64,000 nt of DNA from Alkalimonas cellulosilytica (lineage in GTDB: Bacteria > Pseudomonadota > Gammaproteobacteria > Enterobacterales > Alteromonadaceae). The notes beneath the pieces are model-generated. The model saw nothing but the letters and a program-made list of their open reading frames with translations, made no database searches and was not told the DNA's origin. The DNA is taken from the NCBI RefSeq assembly GCF_036325985.1, contig NZ_JAUHLI010000008.1, positions 62,001-126,000 of the forward strand, read 5' to 3'. The position numbers and the translations under genes are program-made. Positions 1 through 7,696 of the stretch are shown in pieces. The stretch's first letter is position 1; the number at the start of each line of letters is the position of its first letter.

Positions 1-202
1 CATAAAGACAGCCCCAAACACCCCCTAAAAGACCCCCCTCGATTAACCAAGGCAGGACTTAAAGACAGGAACGATGGAGCACTTAAAGAAGGACGGATCA
101 GTCTCAGAGGTTCGAGGGGCGGTCCCTAGGGTGGGTTGTTGGTGGAGATGAAACAAACAACCTCACTTAAAGGCGTCTTAAAGTCTCATCTCATAGACAG
201 GC
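1..202. other. Gene-free left edge of the mobile element with CTTAAAG motifs
   Basis: No gene is visible from the window edge to the first element gene. The stretch holds four same-orientation CTTAAAG heptamers at 58-64, 82-88, 166-172 and 177-183. The last pair is 11 bp apart and the first pair 24 bp apart. The same heptamer and its reverse complement recur in the large gene-free stretch of the element near 2,970-3,170, so these look like element-specific protein-binding sites. The role is unknown. Confidence 0.45.
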
Positions 203-550
203 TTACCAACTCCGCATGATCTCCCAGATGCTCGGGGTCTTGGATCTTCTCCTGACGTCACGCTCATAGACTTGTATCTCTTTCCGAGCCTTCGCAACTA
301 AAAGGCGGTAAACCTTCGATGCCTCTTTGTCGGTCAGCTCATAGGCCCTAGCGATCCAGTCCTTCGACCCCCTCATTAAGATAAACGGCATGTAAGGCCC
401 AAAGTCGCTAATCATGACCCTGAGGCCCTCGTCTCCTGCTCTGAAGTCGGAATCGACGTCGCCGGGTCTAAAGGTCACTTTACAAGCCTGAGCCTCGGCC
501 AACGCTATCTGTAAGTTAGTTGTCGTTACTTTTTTCTTGTTGAAAAACAT
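203..550 (-). CDS. Hypothetical element protein downstream of the capsid gene
   Basis: A 115-residue protein I do not recognise. It is basic at both ends, with a Lys-rich start (NKKK) and an Arg-rich C-terminal third. There is no signal peptide or membrane segment. The ATG is preceded by an AAGGAGA ribosome site about 7 nt upstream, so the start is well supported. It lies 64 bp downstream of the major capsid gene on the same strand and is probably co-transcribed with it. That position would suit a small morphogenesis or packaging accessory protein, but this rests only on context. The next gene in this direction would lie outside the window. Confidence 0.65.
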   Translation of the reverse strand: MFFNKKKVTTTNLQIALAEAQACKVTFRPGDVDSDFRAGDEGLRVMISDFGPYMPFILMRGSKDWIARAYELTDKEASKVYRLLVAKARKEIQVYERDVRRRSKTPSIWEIMRSW

Positions 551-614
551 TGTGATGTCTCCTTTTGGTTAAGCCCCGGAGAAAGTCCCCGGGGGCTAGT
601 CTTTGGGGCGTCGC

Positions 615-1655
615 TTAGGCGATCCCTGTTACCTTGACGAAGCTCTCCTGATTCAGGACTTTAGCGTCGACGTCAAACAGAGAGCGGATGCGGGTCGCTC
701 CAGTTTCTGCAACGTGTTGCGGTGTGTACGTATGCGCTAGGAAGCTGATCTCGTTACCTGTGACAGCCTGAAAGTCGCTATACCGTCCTGCGATCAGGGT
801 TCCCGAAGGCATGAACTTAGAGACCAGCATTTGAGGCGCTGGAATCGACAACGCCGGATGGGCTACTGAGGCTAACTCTTGGCGGAACTTCTTCGCGACA
901 TTTGGGGCCATTACCACCGATAAAGCGTCTTTGTCTAAGCCGTTGCCCTCCAGAATCTCGACGGCCTCACTAAGAATGACCAAGCCAGTCTTAGAGGTGC
1001 CCATTAAGCTCTGATCGACAACTTGCTTCACAAGACCATCAGGGGCGTTCGGGTTCTTAGTCTTGTTGCCAGCAATCAGGGCTTGTTCGACAGCGTTCTT
1101 AATTGCGATGGCTTGTCCGATCTGAACCTGTGGCAATGCTTGAGGGGCCAACTTAATGATCCGACGGCTGGCAAGCGAGAAGGCCCCGACCGTGTGGATC
1201 TCATAAGGGAAGTTGATCGTCGTTGCGGTGTGCTCCGGGATCTCTGCATTCTCGCCGAGCCAGACAGTCCCGAAGTGGGAATCAAAGCCGGAAAAGAACG
1301 GGGTCCCCTCAAAGTTGCCGCTCATATCGAACGAGGTCCCGGCACGACCAAGGACGCCAGACGCCAAGATCATATGCTTCCATGTGAAAGGGTTTGTCTT
1401 GGCGGCGTTGGCGGTGGCCTGACTATTGGTCGTATTCATTTCGCGACGAAGGGCGGCCCGGGTGGCAAGCGGCAATAAGGCTTGCTCGTCGTGGGTCAAG
1501 ACCGCGTCGTCAAGGCGGACCGTTAGGGTCGAGGGTGAGCTCAAGCGGTAGCCTTTGATCTGATCCGTTGCATCGTCAAACATTGGGATCTGCTCTGGCT
1601 GAGCATTGGCGATCAGGTCTGAAAAGTTACGGTTTTGGATAACTTTGTGTGGCAT
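615..1655 (-). CDS. HK97-fold phage major capsid protein
   Basis: A 346-residue protein resembling HK97-type major capsid proteins. About 85 N-terminal residues rich in charge, Ala and Thr could be a scaffolding-like delta region. The core contains the family-typical stretch of Ser-Arg-Arg followed by a helix ending in 'GNKTKNPNAPDGLV', which matches the usual 'G.GT..P.GL' turn. The C-terminal half has the alternating strand/helix pattern of the axial domain and ends in a short beta strand. AAGGAC precedes the ATG. The gene would form the shell of a virus, satellite or gene-transfer particle. No protease, portal or terminase gene lies between it and the integrase, so its partners are either outside the window or supplied by a helper phage. 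An encapsulin-type compartment is a less likely alternative. The family assignment is by eye. Confidence 0.75.
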   Translation of the reverse strand: MPHKVIQNRNFSDLIANAQPEQIPMFDDATDQIKGYRLSSPSTLTVRLDDAVLTHDEQALLPLATRAALRREMNTTNSQATANAAKTNPFTWKHMILASGVLGRAGTSFDMSGNFEGTPFFSGFDSHFGTVWLGENAEIPEHTATTINFPYEIHTVGAFSLASRRIIKLAPQALPQVQIGQAIAIKNAVEQALIAGNKTKNPNAPDGLVKQVVDQSLMGTSKTGLVILSEAVEILEGNGLDKDALSVVMAPNVAKKFRQELASVAHPALSIPAPQMLVSKFMPSGTLIAGRYSDFQAVTGNEISFLAHTYTPQHVAETGATRIRSLFDVDAKVLNQESFVKVTGIA

Positions 1656-1768
1656 CGTTTATGTCCTTTTGGATTGGTTGTTGTGGTGGTCTTGCGGGGC
1701 GGAGCATTGCGCTCCAGTGGGACAACTGAGGGCTCGGGGAAAGCCCCGGGGGGATAGTTTTCGGAGGC

Positions 1769-2104
1769 TTACTCCTCAAGAACCAGACCTGAGAGAACCT
1801 CGAGATTAGCGCCAGCGGCGATTAAATGGGGCTGCCCTTGCCTTGGTATTACTGACAAGTAACCGAGGGCCCTAAGGTCATTCAGGGCGTTTCTTAACGA
1901 TGATCGGGAGACCCCGGACAGGGCCTCAAGACGGCCCAAAGGCTCAGAGCAGAATCGACAACTGCCGATGCAATTCAGGACAGCCAGAAGAACTGATTTA
2001 TTGTTCTGGGCCTTGCGTCGCTCTTTGAGGTCTTTGGGTACAGTCTGGAGGAACTCCGCCGCATTTGTGAGGCGGATTCGTTGCAGAACATAAGGGCTAG
2101 GCAT
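1769..2104 (-). CDS. Winged-helix DNA-binding protein of the element
   Basis: A protein of about 111 residues. The middle contains a helix-turn-helix: a helix of 'LLAVLNCIG' type, then 'LGRLEALSGVSRSSLRNALNDLRALGYL' split over two helices, followed by a beta wing with 'VIPRQGQPHLI'. This is the layout of winged-helix domains in plasmid and phage replication or regulatory proteins. The ATG at 2104 sits 8 nt after GAGGG and overlaps the stop of the preceding gene (AATGCCTAG), which suggests translational coupling. A start at 2119 is also open but has no better ribosome site. The capsid gene follows about 110 bp downstream. It could be a replication initiator fragment, a late-gene activator or a repressor, and the sequence does not decide. 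Confidence 0.6.
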   Translation of the reverse strand: MPSPYVLQRIRLTNAAEFLQTVPKDLKERRKAQNNKSVLLAVLNCIGSCRFCSEPLGRLEALSGVSRSSLRNALNDLRALGYLSVIPRQGQPHLIAAGANLEVLSGLVLEE

Positions 2105-2507
2105 TGCTGATGCCCTCATCGGCTTGCCTCGGCTCGCTGAGGGCGTTTAACAGGCGATCGGCTATTGCCTCATATTCTGCATTAGCGGCTTGGGTGTCAT
2201 GCTGGCGCATCTTATGGGCAAATTTACGAGCTGAATTAAGACGAACCGCGACGACGGCCCTAGGTGCTCGCTTAATCTCCATTAGCCAGTAATGCAGCAG
2301 CATCTCGAAGGCAATCAGGGGGCTGACATTATGGCCTGAAACGAAACGGACATCGCTCATCAGCTCTTTGAGGGCTTTCCTCGAAGACTCGCACGTCAGG
2401 GGGATGTCGAGGATCTTCTCGTCTTTGTCCTGACGGCCCATCTTTGAGAGGCGGACAGCGGCTTGAGGAGTTTTTAGCTCGCTCTGAACGTCGATAAGTT
2501 TTTTCAT
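2097..2507 (-). CDS. Hypothetical element protein, basic and helical
   Basis: A 136-residue protein without a family I recognise. It appears mostly helical. An N-terminal Lys/Asp-rich region is followed by a helix with 'LLHYWLMEIKRAP' and a C-terminal Arg/Ala-rich helical half. It contains no membrane segment and no zinc-binding cysteines. Only a weak AAGAG ribosome site precedes the ATG. Its stop overlaps the start of the winged-helix gene, so the two are probably translated together, and a small basic protein gene lies 29 bp upstream. A DNA-binding or packaging accessory role is possible but is only contextual. Confidence 0.55.
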   Translation of the reverse strand: MKKLIDVQSELKTPQAAVRLSKMGRQDKDEKILDIPLTCESSRKALKELMSDVRFVSGHNVSPLIAFEMLLHYWLMEIKRAPRAVVAVRLNSARKFAHKMRQHDTQAANAEYEAIADRLLNALSEPRQADEGISNA

Positions 2508-2536
2508 GGCTTGGGCTCTTATGGTTGGTTGTAGGG

Positions 2537-2737
2537 TTAACGGTTGTTCACGGCGGCTTTATGACCTTCTTTCACGAGGTAAGCGATCGCGACGGATAAG
2601 CTCGGGGTCATGCCCGTAAGTTCAGACAGTCGCGTCTGCGCCTCGAGAATGAATCGCTCAGTTTGCTGATCTGCACAGACGACAATTCGACGACGTGTCG
2701 AACCGTACTCTTTGCGCATCTTGTTGGTGGATTTCAT
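2537..2737 (-). CDS. Small basic protein, possible ribbon-helix-helix type regulator
   Basis: A 66-residue protein. The basic N-terminus ('MRKEYGSTRRRIVV') reads as a beta strand. Two helices follow ('QTERFILEAQTRLSELTG' and 'SLSVAIAYLVKEGHKAAV'). A short strand plus two helices is the size and order of ribbon-helix-helix (Arc/CopG-like) DNA-binding proteins, but the match is by eye. CGGAG precedes the ATG. It is the first gene after the repeat-rich gene-free stretch at 2,738-3,260, as expected for a protein that binds those repeats or controls the capsid-side operon. That link is inference. Confidence 0.5.
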   Translation of the reverse strand: MKSTNKMRKEYGSTRRRIVVCADQQTERFILEAQTRLSELTGMTPSLSVAIAYLVKEGHKAAVNNR

Positions 2738-3260
2738 GGCGAGTTACTCCGGTATCATTGAGTTAAAGGAGGTATGCGAATTGGCAAAAAAAGACGTGGC
2801 ACAGAATGTTAAGTGCCCGGCAGCTTTCCAAAGCTCGGGAAGTCTTACACCGGGGCTTGATTGCCCACAAGGAAGGAGAAGACCTTGAGGACGATTCGAG
2901 GGGTGTTCGTTCTCTTATATGAGGTGACCGTGTGGGAGGCCCCGTCCTGTAAGAGCTCGAGGAGTTGTCTTTAAGGGGGCCTTAAAGCTTCCCTTGTGGA
3001 GATGTTCTAGGGGTGTTCTTCTCTTATATGGGGGGACTGTTGGAGGCCTCGTCGTTTCTTCCTTACAGAGACGAGGAGATCGGTCCTCTCCCACTCCCGG
3101 GTGAATAGAGAGAGACGTCCGAAGAGTGTCTTTAAGATTGTCTTTAAGGGGTCTTAAAGGATGTCTTAAAGTTTCACTTTGGGGATGTTTCCCGGGGGTG
3201 TTCTTTCTCTTATACGCAGGGACTGTTGGAAGCCCTTACAGGAAAGGGCCGAAAGAAACT
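2738..3260. repeat. 523-bp gene-free stretch with iterons and a triplicated long repeat
   Basis: No convincing gene on either strand. Two repeat families are visible. First, heptamers CTTTAAG/CTTAAAG at 2969-2975, 2981-2987, 3130-3136, 3142-3148, 3153-3159 and 3165-3171, spaced 11-12 bp within clusters. Second, three imperfect copies of a roughly 40-bp unit at about 2900-2943, 3010-3048 and 3194-3235. Each starts near GGGGTGTTC, runs into TCTCTTATA and ends near GTTGGAGGCC. For the last two copies the similarity extends left through a GGxGATGTT block to the iterons, giving a composite unit of about 70 bp (2981-3048 and 3165-3235). The stretch may be a replication origin, a packaging site or a multi-operator control region. 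I cannot choose among these. Confidence 0.65.
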
Positions 3261-3929
3261 CTAAGTTGACACTTTTTCTTGCTTTAGTTGCGCCAAATCG
3301 AAGCCCAAAAGCGGACCGAGTGCCCGAACTTTAGCCTGTTCCCGGAGCAGGTATCTTGTGGCCCAACTAGATCCCTCGGGGGCCGTTTGGAATGCTTGCC
3401 GACCAACCTTCGTTATCAGCCCTTTCGCGCACTGTTCCTCGTATTCTTTGTGCTTAAGCTTTTCGATCGCCTGATAGAGGGCTTGACGGGAGATCTCTAA
3501 TTCCCGAGCGATCTCCGCTTTGGGACGCTTCTTCGCGATCAGCTTCCTCAGGCGAATAAGTTTTTCTGGGGTCAACTTCCGATCAGCCCGATGCCTCGAG
3601 AAGCGGCCCTCATGGAACGAAAACCAAGCCTCCCGCACTACGCTTGTGACCTTGAGAATGTTAGAGCAAGGACAATCGAGTATGTATTGATACAAGTCCG
3701 CAAGACTAAGCTCCTCGACCTCCATAGAGCCGGGCAAGTCGTTGCCAGCGATTAACATTGTGGACATCTCAAAGACTCTGGTAAGGGCGACTTGTGGAAT
3801 GAATCGGTTGAGCAACCTTGGGACGACCTTGTCTCCGTCTTTCATGCTTACAACGTAGGTACTATGCCGCCCGTATTTAATCTTAAAAAACTGCATCTCG
3901 GTATCTTTCCATTTTACGGGCCCCACCAA
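3261..3929 (-). CDS. Helix-turn-helix protein of the element
   Basis: A protein of up to 222 residues. The N-terminal 110 residues have no recognised family. The middle holds a resolvase/Hin-like helix-turn-helix: 'KLTPEKLIRLRKLIAKKRP' followed by 'AEIARELEISRQALYQAIEK'. The C-terminal tail is basic. The start is uncertain. A TTG at 3929 has GAGG 8 nt upstream, whereas the first ATG (3896, 211 residues) has only GGAAAG at a long distance. The gene lies immediately upstream, in transcription, of the repeat-rich stretch. It could be the protein that binds the iterons there, but that is inference. A phage-type transcriptional regulator is the simplest reading. Confidence 0.6.
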   Translation of the reverse strand: MVGPVKWKDTEMQFFKIKYGRHSTYVVSMKDGDKVVPRLLNRFIPQVALTRVFEMSTMLIAGNDLPGSMEVEELSLADLYQYILDCPCSNILKVTSVVREAWFSFHEGRFSRHRADRKLTPEKLIRLRKLIAKKRPKAEIARELEISRQALYQAIEKLKHKEYEEQCAKGLITKVGRQAFQTAPEGSSWATRYLLREQAKVRALGPLLGFDLAQLKQEKVST

Positions 3930-3951
3930 AGGAGCCCCCTCGCCGTTTCCC

Positions 3952-4212
3952 TTAGGCGGCCTTAGCCACTCGCTTTACGCCGACGAACACAAGCGAACCG
4001 ATAACAATGTGAGGAAGCCCTTGAGAGACGATCTCAGCGGCTTTAATCGGGTCCTCCAGCTCATCCCATTGATAAAGAAAAACGTCACTCTCTGAGACGT
4101 TCCGGAGGTCATTCGGAGAGGCTCCCCACAGCATATCCGGGACGAGTTCCTCGGGGTAATTCGCGGCGGCTAACTTAGCGTCATCAAATAGGTAAGGATC
4201 AGTAAAGTACAT
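3952..4212 (-). CDS. Hypothetical small acidic element protein
   Basis: An 86-residue protein I do not recognise. The first 60 residues are acidic and aromatic ('MYFTDPYLFDD'), and the last 25 are hydrophobic then basic ('IVIGSLVFVGVKRVAKAA'). The tail could be a short membrane-associated helix or a buried strand-helix. A CGGA motif lies roughly 10 nt before the ATG. It sits 22 bp upstream of the helix-turn-helix gene and follows a 310-bp gap after the recombinase. A small early regulator or inhibitor would suit the position, but nothing in the sequence establishes a function. Confidence 0.5.
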   Translation of the reverse strand: MYFTDPYLFDDAKLAAANYPEELVPDMLWGASPNDLRNVSESDVFLYQWDELEDPIKAAEIVSQGLPHIVIGSLVFVGVKRVAKAA

Positions 4213-4522
4213 TTGGTTTTTTCCGTGAGTATCGAACGAGGCCGCATCCTAACAAATGAAAAATAACGATGTAAATCAGTATTTTAAGATCCAAAACTGG
4301 GATTATCCCGAAAGTGGTCCTTGTGTCCGGTTCCCAAAGGTCGGAAGGAGGCTTTTCTCGGGGACTGACGGGGGGCTTGTGCCTTAAATTATCCCCTTGG
4401 GGCTTGCCTAAAAAATTTAAGGGACGTCGGGTAACTTGGGAGCCAATAGGGGGAACCTTAAGGCCGCGCCACTCATAACACGGCCTTTGAATTGCTTAGC
4501 TTAGCTGTCGACTGGTCTTTCC
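4213..4522. other. Gene-free stretch between the recombinase and the small genes
   Basis: No gene is seen. It holds a perfect 11-bp palindrome GGGATTATCCC (4299-4309), an AT-rich block at 4255-4295 that could contain a minus-strand promoter, and one CTTAAAG at 4522-4528 at the recombinase end. The nonamer TGGGATTAT here (4298-4306) recurs exactly over the recombinase promoter (6099-6107), so the two places may share a regulator. Confidence 0.4.
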
Positions 4523-6073
4523 TTAAAGGTCCCCGTTATAACCATAGCCGCCGCCTAATTGGATCGGATACTCGCCAGTCGGATCTTTGAAAATCTTCCC
4601 GATGGTTTTGTCGGGTGACTTGAGGGCGATCTCTTGCCAGCTCAGGACCTCCGCTCGAATATCGCCATCCAAAATGCTCCCATCCTGAATAACGGGGTTA
4701 ATGCCGATCTGCCGGAATAAAGCATTCAGCTTTTCAGAGGCTCGGGGATCGCCCTCAATGACCTGATCCATGAGATCCGGACCGTCGCCGAGGAGGAAGT
4801 CCATCATTCTCTCGAAGACCCCATCCTCTTGGTTTGTCTTGAGGAGTGCCTTCTCGATTGCTGTTCGCTCTGCCTTTGCAGCTTTAAGCCTCTCCGCGAC
4901 TTCGTCGAACTGATCATCTCCTAACTCGTCAACCAGTTTGATCCAGCGTTGGATCTTTGCGTCGGCTTCCTTGAGCTTCCTCTCGAGCTCGGCTCGCTGG
5001 TCCTTCTCGTCAGGGCTTTGAGCCTTGAGATGGAGCACTGCATCCAATGCTCTCACGTAAGTAAACAGTAAGGAGGCCCGATAGCTAAATCCTTTCCGGT
5101 TTGAGCAACCATCCGCCCTAGCAGCTCTGCAATAGCCAGTCCTCCCGGTCTTTGTCTTGATCCATCGAATATAGCCGCCACAAGTCCCACACTTAACAAT
5201 ACCATTCAGGGCGCTTAGCCACTCCCCTGTCGAGCCCCTCGAGGTCCGCCTCCCGGTAAGGATCTGCTGCGCTTCGTTAAACTGACTAAGGCTGATCGCT
5301 GGCTCATAAATAGACAGTCTCCTGTCATTCGTTAGATCATGAAAGACCCCGATTACCGCCTCATTTCGCAACAGGTGACTAATACCCTCGGCCCTCCACT
5401 TAGAGCGACCGTTCGCACTAGGGATGCCCCTCGCGTTCAGTTCCCGGGCAATCGCCTGAGACCCTTTGAGCTCCTCAGTCTGGAGACGGAAAACCTCGCG
5501 AACGACCTCCGCTCGCTCGTTCAGCCTGCCCTCTTTATCCAGCCAAAACGGACGACGCATAGATGGAGCCTTACCCTCACTCGCTTGTTGTCGCTTCGCT
5601 AGCCAAACGTCTTTAGCTCTCATCGACTTAACTTTCGATTCGTCATGGCCACGCTGTAACCTCAGGATCAGGGCTAAGAGGTTATGGAAGTCTGTCGTCA
5701 GGTTCTCGCGGCTGTACCTCAGACCGTCGTCGAGTGTCACGATAACCAGACCAGCGGAGACGAGAGATTGGATCAAGCTGATAGCCTCGAGGGCATTTTC
5801 CCGGGTGAGGCGGCTTGTTTCCTCGATCAGTAGGTAGGTTCCCTGTGGTATAGCGCCGGACTGCACCCTCTCAAGGAGAATCGAGAGATCGCCCTTTGAG
5901 CGGTTCACGCCGTGGAAGCCGCTAAGCCCCTCGTCAAAGTATCTGTCGGTTAACTCTAAGCCGTGGACCTCGCAGTATTTTTTGGCGGCTAACTCTTGCC
6001 GCTCGACGCTGCGTCCTTCTCCTTGAGCTATACTGGAAAAACGACCGTATGAAATAGCAACAGGATTTGTCAT
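4523..6073 (-). CDS. Large serine recombinase (integrase of the element)
   Basis: A protein of about 516 residues in the large serine recombinase family, which cuts and rejoins DNA through a Ser-DNA link to integrate or excise an element. The N-terminal catalytic domain starts with Y-G-R-F-S-S, placing the nucleophile at Ser13, and has a Glu-x2-Ser-Arg-Leu-x-Arg segment near residue 90. The recombinase domain follows. A zinc ribbon has CGTC, then YC and GC further on. A charged coiled coil follows ('AELERKLKEADAKIQRW...'). The ATG at 6073 has GGAG about 10 nt upstream and leaves the catalytic motif at its usual distance. An in-frame extension to 6097 lacks support and overlaps the promoter. 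As the outermost gene it marks the right end of the element, next to spoVR. Confidence 0.9.
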   Translation of the reverse strand: MTNPVAISYGRFSSIAQGEGRSVERQELAAKKYCEVHGLELTDRYFDEGLSGFHGVNRSKGDLSILLERVQSGAIPQGTYLLIEETSRLTRENALEAISLIQSLVSAGLVIVTLDDGLRYSRENLTTDFHNLLALILRLQRGHDESKVKSMRAKDVWLAKRQQASEGKAPSMRRPFWLDKEGRLNERAEVVREVFRLQTEELKGSQAIARELNARGIPSANGRSKWRAEGISHLLRNEAVIGVFHDLTNDRRLSIYEPAISLSQFNEAQQILTGRRTSRGSTGEWLSALNGIVKCGTCGGYIRWIKTKTGRTGYCRAARADGCSNRKGFSYRASLLFTYVRALDAVLHLKAQSPDEKDQRAELERKLKEADAKIQRWIKLVDELGDDQFDEVAERLKAAKAERTAIEKALLKTNQEDGVFERMMDFLLGDGPDLMDQVIEGDPRASEKLNALFRQIGINPVIQDGSILDGDIRAEVLSWQEIALKSPDKTIGKIFKDPTGEYPIQLGGGYGYNGDL

Positions 6074-6087
6074 GAGTATTTTTCTCC

Positions 6088-6130
6088 GTGTAAGCATTGG
6101 GATTATATTACGACTTACACTAATACCAAA
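6088..6130 (-). promoter_or_regulatory. Recombinase promoter inside an inverted repeat
   Basis: On the minus strand TATAAT (6102-6107) has TTGGTA (6124-6129) 16 nt upstream. This sits about 30 bp before the recombinase ATG. The -10 box is enclosed by a 7-bp inverted repeat, GTGTAAG (6088-6094) and CTTACAC (6114-6120), which looks like an operator. A protein bound there would block the polymerase, so integrase expression may be repressed or autoregulated. The chromosomal junction should lie just to the right, before about 6170. Its exact position cannot be read because the other end is outside the window. Confidence 0.5.
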
Positions 6131-6181
6131 CAGTGAGCTCTTTAAAAAACAAGCAGCTTAGTTTTTCAGCGGAGGTATATG

Positions 6182-7696
6182 ATGGCCAAAGCACAACGTA
6201 AACCTACACCTTTGTCAGATGGGCCTGACTGGACCTTTGAGCTGCTGGATGCCTATCACCAGAACATCGCCCGGGTGGCAGCTCATTATGGTCTGGATAC
6301 CTACCCCAACCAGATCGAGGTGATCACCGCCGAGCAAATGATGGATGCTTATTCCAGTATTGGGATGCCACTGGGCTACCATCACTGGTCTTACGGCAAA
6401 AAATTCATTCAAACCGAGCAAAATTACAAGCGTGGTTACATGGGGCTGGCCTATGAGATTGTGATCAACTCCAATCCGTGCATTGCCTACCTGATGGAAG
6501 AAAACACCATCACCATGCAAGCCCTGGTGATGGCGCATGCCAGCTATGGCCACAACTCTTTTTTCAAAAACAATTACTTGTTTAAAACCTGGACCGATGC
6601 CTCCTCCATCATCGATTACTTGCTTTTTGCTAAAGAGTACGTCAGTCGCTGCGAGGAGAAATATGGCATTGCTGAGGTCGAGGAAATCCTCGACTCTTGC
6701 CATGCACTGATGAATTACGGGGTTGATCGTTACAAACGGCCACAGAAAATTTCGCTGGAAGAAGAGCAAAAGCGCCAGGAAGAACGCGAGGCTTACCTGC
6801 AATCCCAGGTCAATGATTTATGGCGCACCATTCCAACCAAGCCGGTAACAGAAACCGAACACAAGCAACGCTTTCCCTCGGAGCCTCAAGAAAACATCCT
6901 GTACTTTATTGAAAAAAATGCACCTTTATTGAAACCCTGGCAACGTGAGCTGGTGCGAATTGTACGTAAAATATCGCAGTACTTTTATCCGCAAAAACAA
7001 ACCCAGGTGATGAATGAAGGTTGGGCCACCTTTTGGCATTACACCATTTTGCAGCACCTGTACGATGAAGGAGTAGTCAGTGAGCGCTTTATGATGGAGT
7101 TCTTGCATACCCATACCAATGTGGTAGCGCAGCCGCCCTACAACAGCCGCTATTATTCTGGGATCAACCCCTACGCTCTAGGCTTTGCCATGTTTACTGA
7201 TTTACGCCGTATTTGCGAACAGCCTACTGCTGAAGATAAGGAGTGGTTTCCGGATATTGCCGGCTCAGACTGGCTTGAGACCTTGCACTTTGCCATGCAA
7301 AACTTCAAAGATGAGAGCTTTATTAGCCAGTACTTATCACCCAAAGTCATTCGCGACTTTCACTTATTCGCCATTGTTGATGATAGTCAGGATCCCAGCC
7401 TGGAAGTAGCTGCCATTCACAATCAGGAAGGCTACCGCAGCATTCGTCAGATGCTATCGGCGCAGTATAACTTAAGCCAGCTGGAACCAAACATTCAGGT
7501 GTACAACGTGGATGTGCGCGGTGATCGCTCACTCACACTGCGCTATGTACCGCAACAAAATATACCGCTGGAAGAAAAGAGTACTGCCGAAGTCATGAAG
7601 CATCTGCACCGGCTGTGGGGCTTTCAGGTGAGCCTGGAGCAGCAGCAAGACGATGGTGTGATTAAAGAGTTGTGCCGCTGCCCGGTTGCTTTATAA
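6182..7696 (+). CDS. spoVR: SpoVR family protein
   Basis: A protein of about 504 residues with the SpoVR/YcgB signature. The N-terminus has a 'WTFELLDAYHQ' helix, followed by 'MMDAYSSIGMPLGYHHWSYGKKF', a Tyr/His-rich region, and a central 'NEGWATFWHY' motif. Length is normal for the family. Its molecular function is not established. In many proteobacteria it is part of the prkA(yeaG)-yeaH-spoVR stress and stationary-phase group. Tandem ATGs occur at 6179 and 6182; GGAGG at 6171-6175 is better spaced for the second. Neither yeaG nor yeaH is visible upstream because the mobile element lies there, so an operon may have been separated by the insertion. Its 3' end overlaps the convergent GGDEF gene by 6 bp. 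Confidence 0.9.
   Translation: MAKAQRKPTPLSDGPDWTFELLDAYHQNIARVAAHYGLDTYPNQIEVITAEQMMDAYSSIGMPLGYHHWSYGKKFIQTEQNYKRGYMGLAYEIVINSNPCIAYLMEENTITMQALVMAHASYGHNSFFKNNYLFKTWTDASSIIDYLLFAKEYVSRCEEKYGIAEVEEILDSCHALMNYGVDRYKRPQKISLEEEQKRQEEREAYLQSQVNDLWRTIPTKPVTETEHKQRFPSEPQENILYFIEKNAPLLKPWQRELVRIVRKISQYFYPQKQTQVMNEGWATFWHYTILQHLYDEGVVSERFMMEFLHTHTNVVAQPPYNSRYYSGINPYALGFAMFTDLRRICEQPTAEDKEWFPDIAGSDWLETLHFAMQNFKDESFISQYLSPKVIRDFHLFAIVDDSQDPSLEVAAIHNQEGYRSIRQMLSAQYNLSQLEPNIQVYNVDVRGDRSLTLRYVPQQNIPLEEKSTAEVMKHLHRLWGFQVSLEQQQDDGVIKELCRCPVAL

Noticed and set aside
1023..1478. A 151-residue open frame opposite the capsid gene
   Set aside because: It is wholly antisense to the capsid gene, lacks a ribosome site, and has low-complexity Gly/Arg content.
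6179..7696. Several 60-195 residue open frames inside spoVR on the other strand
   Set aside because: They lie wholly within a well-recognised gene, have no ribosome sites, and show no family features; they reflect codon bias of the real gene.
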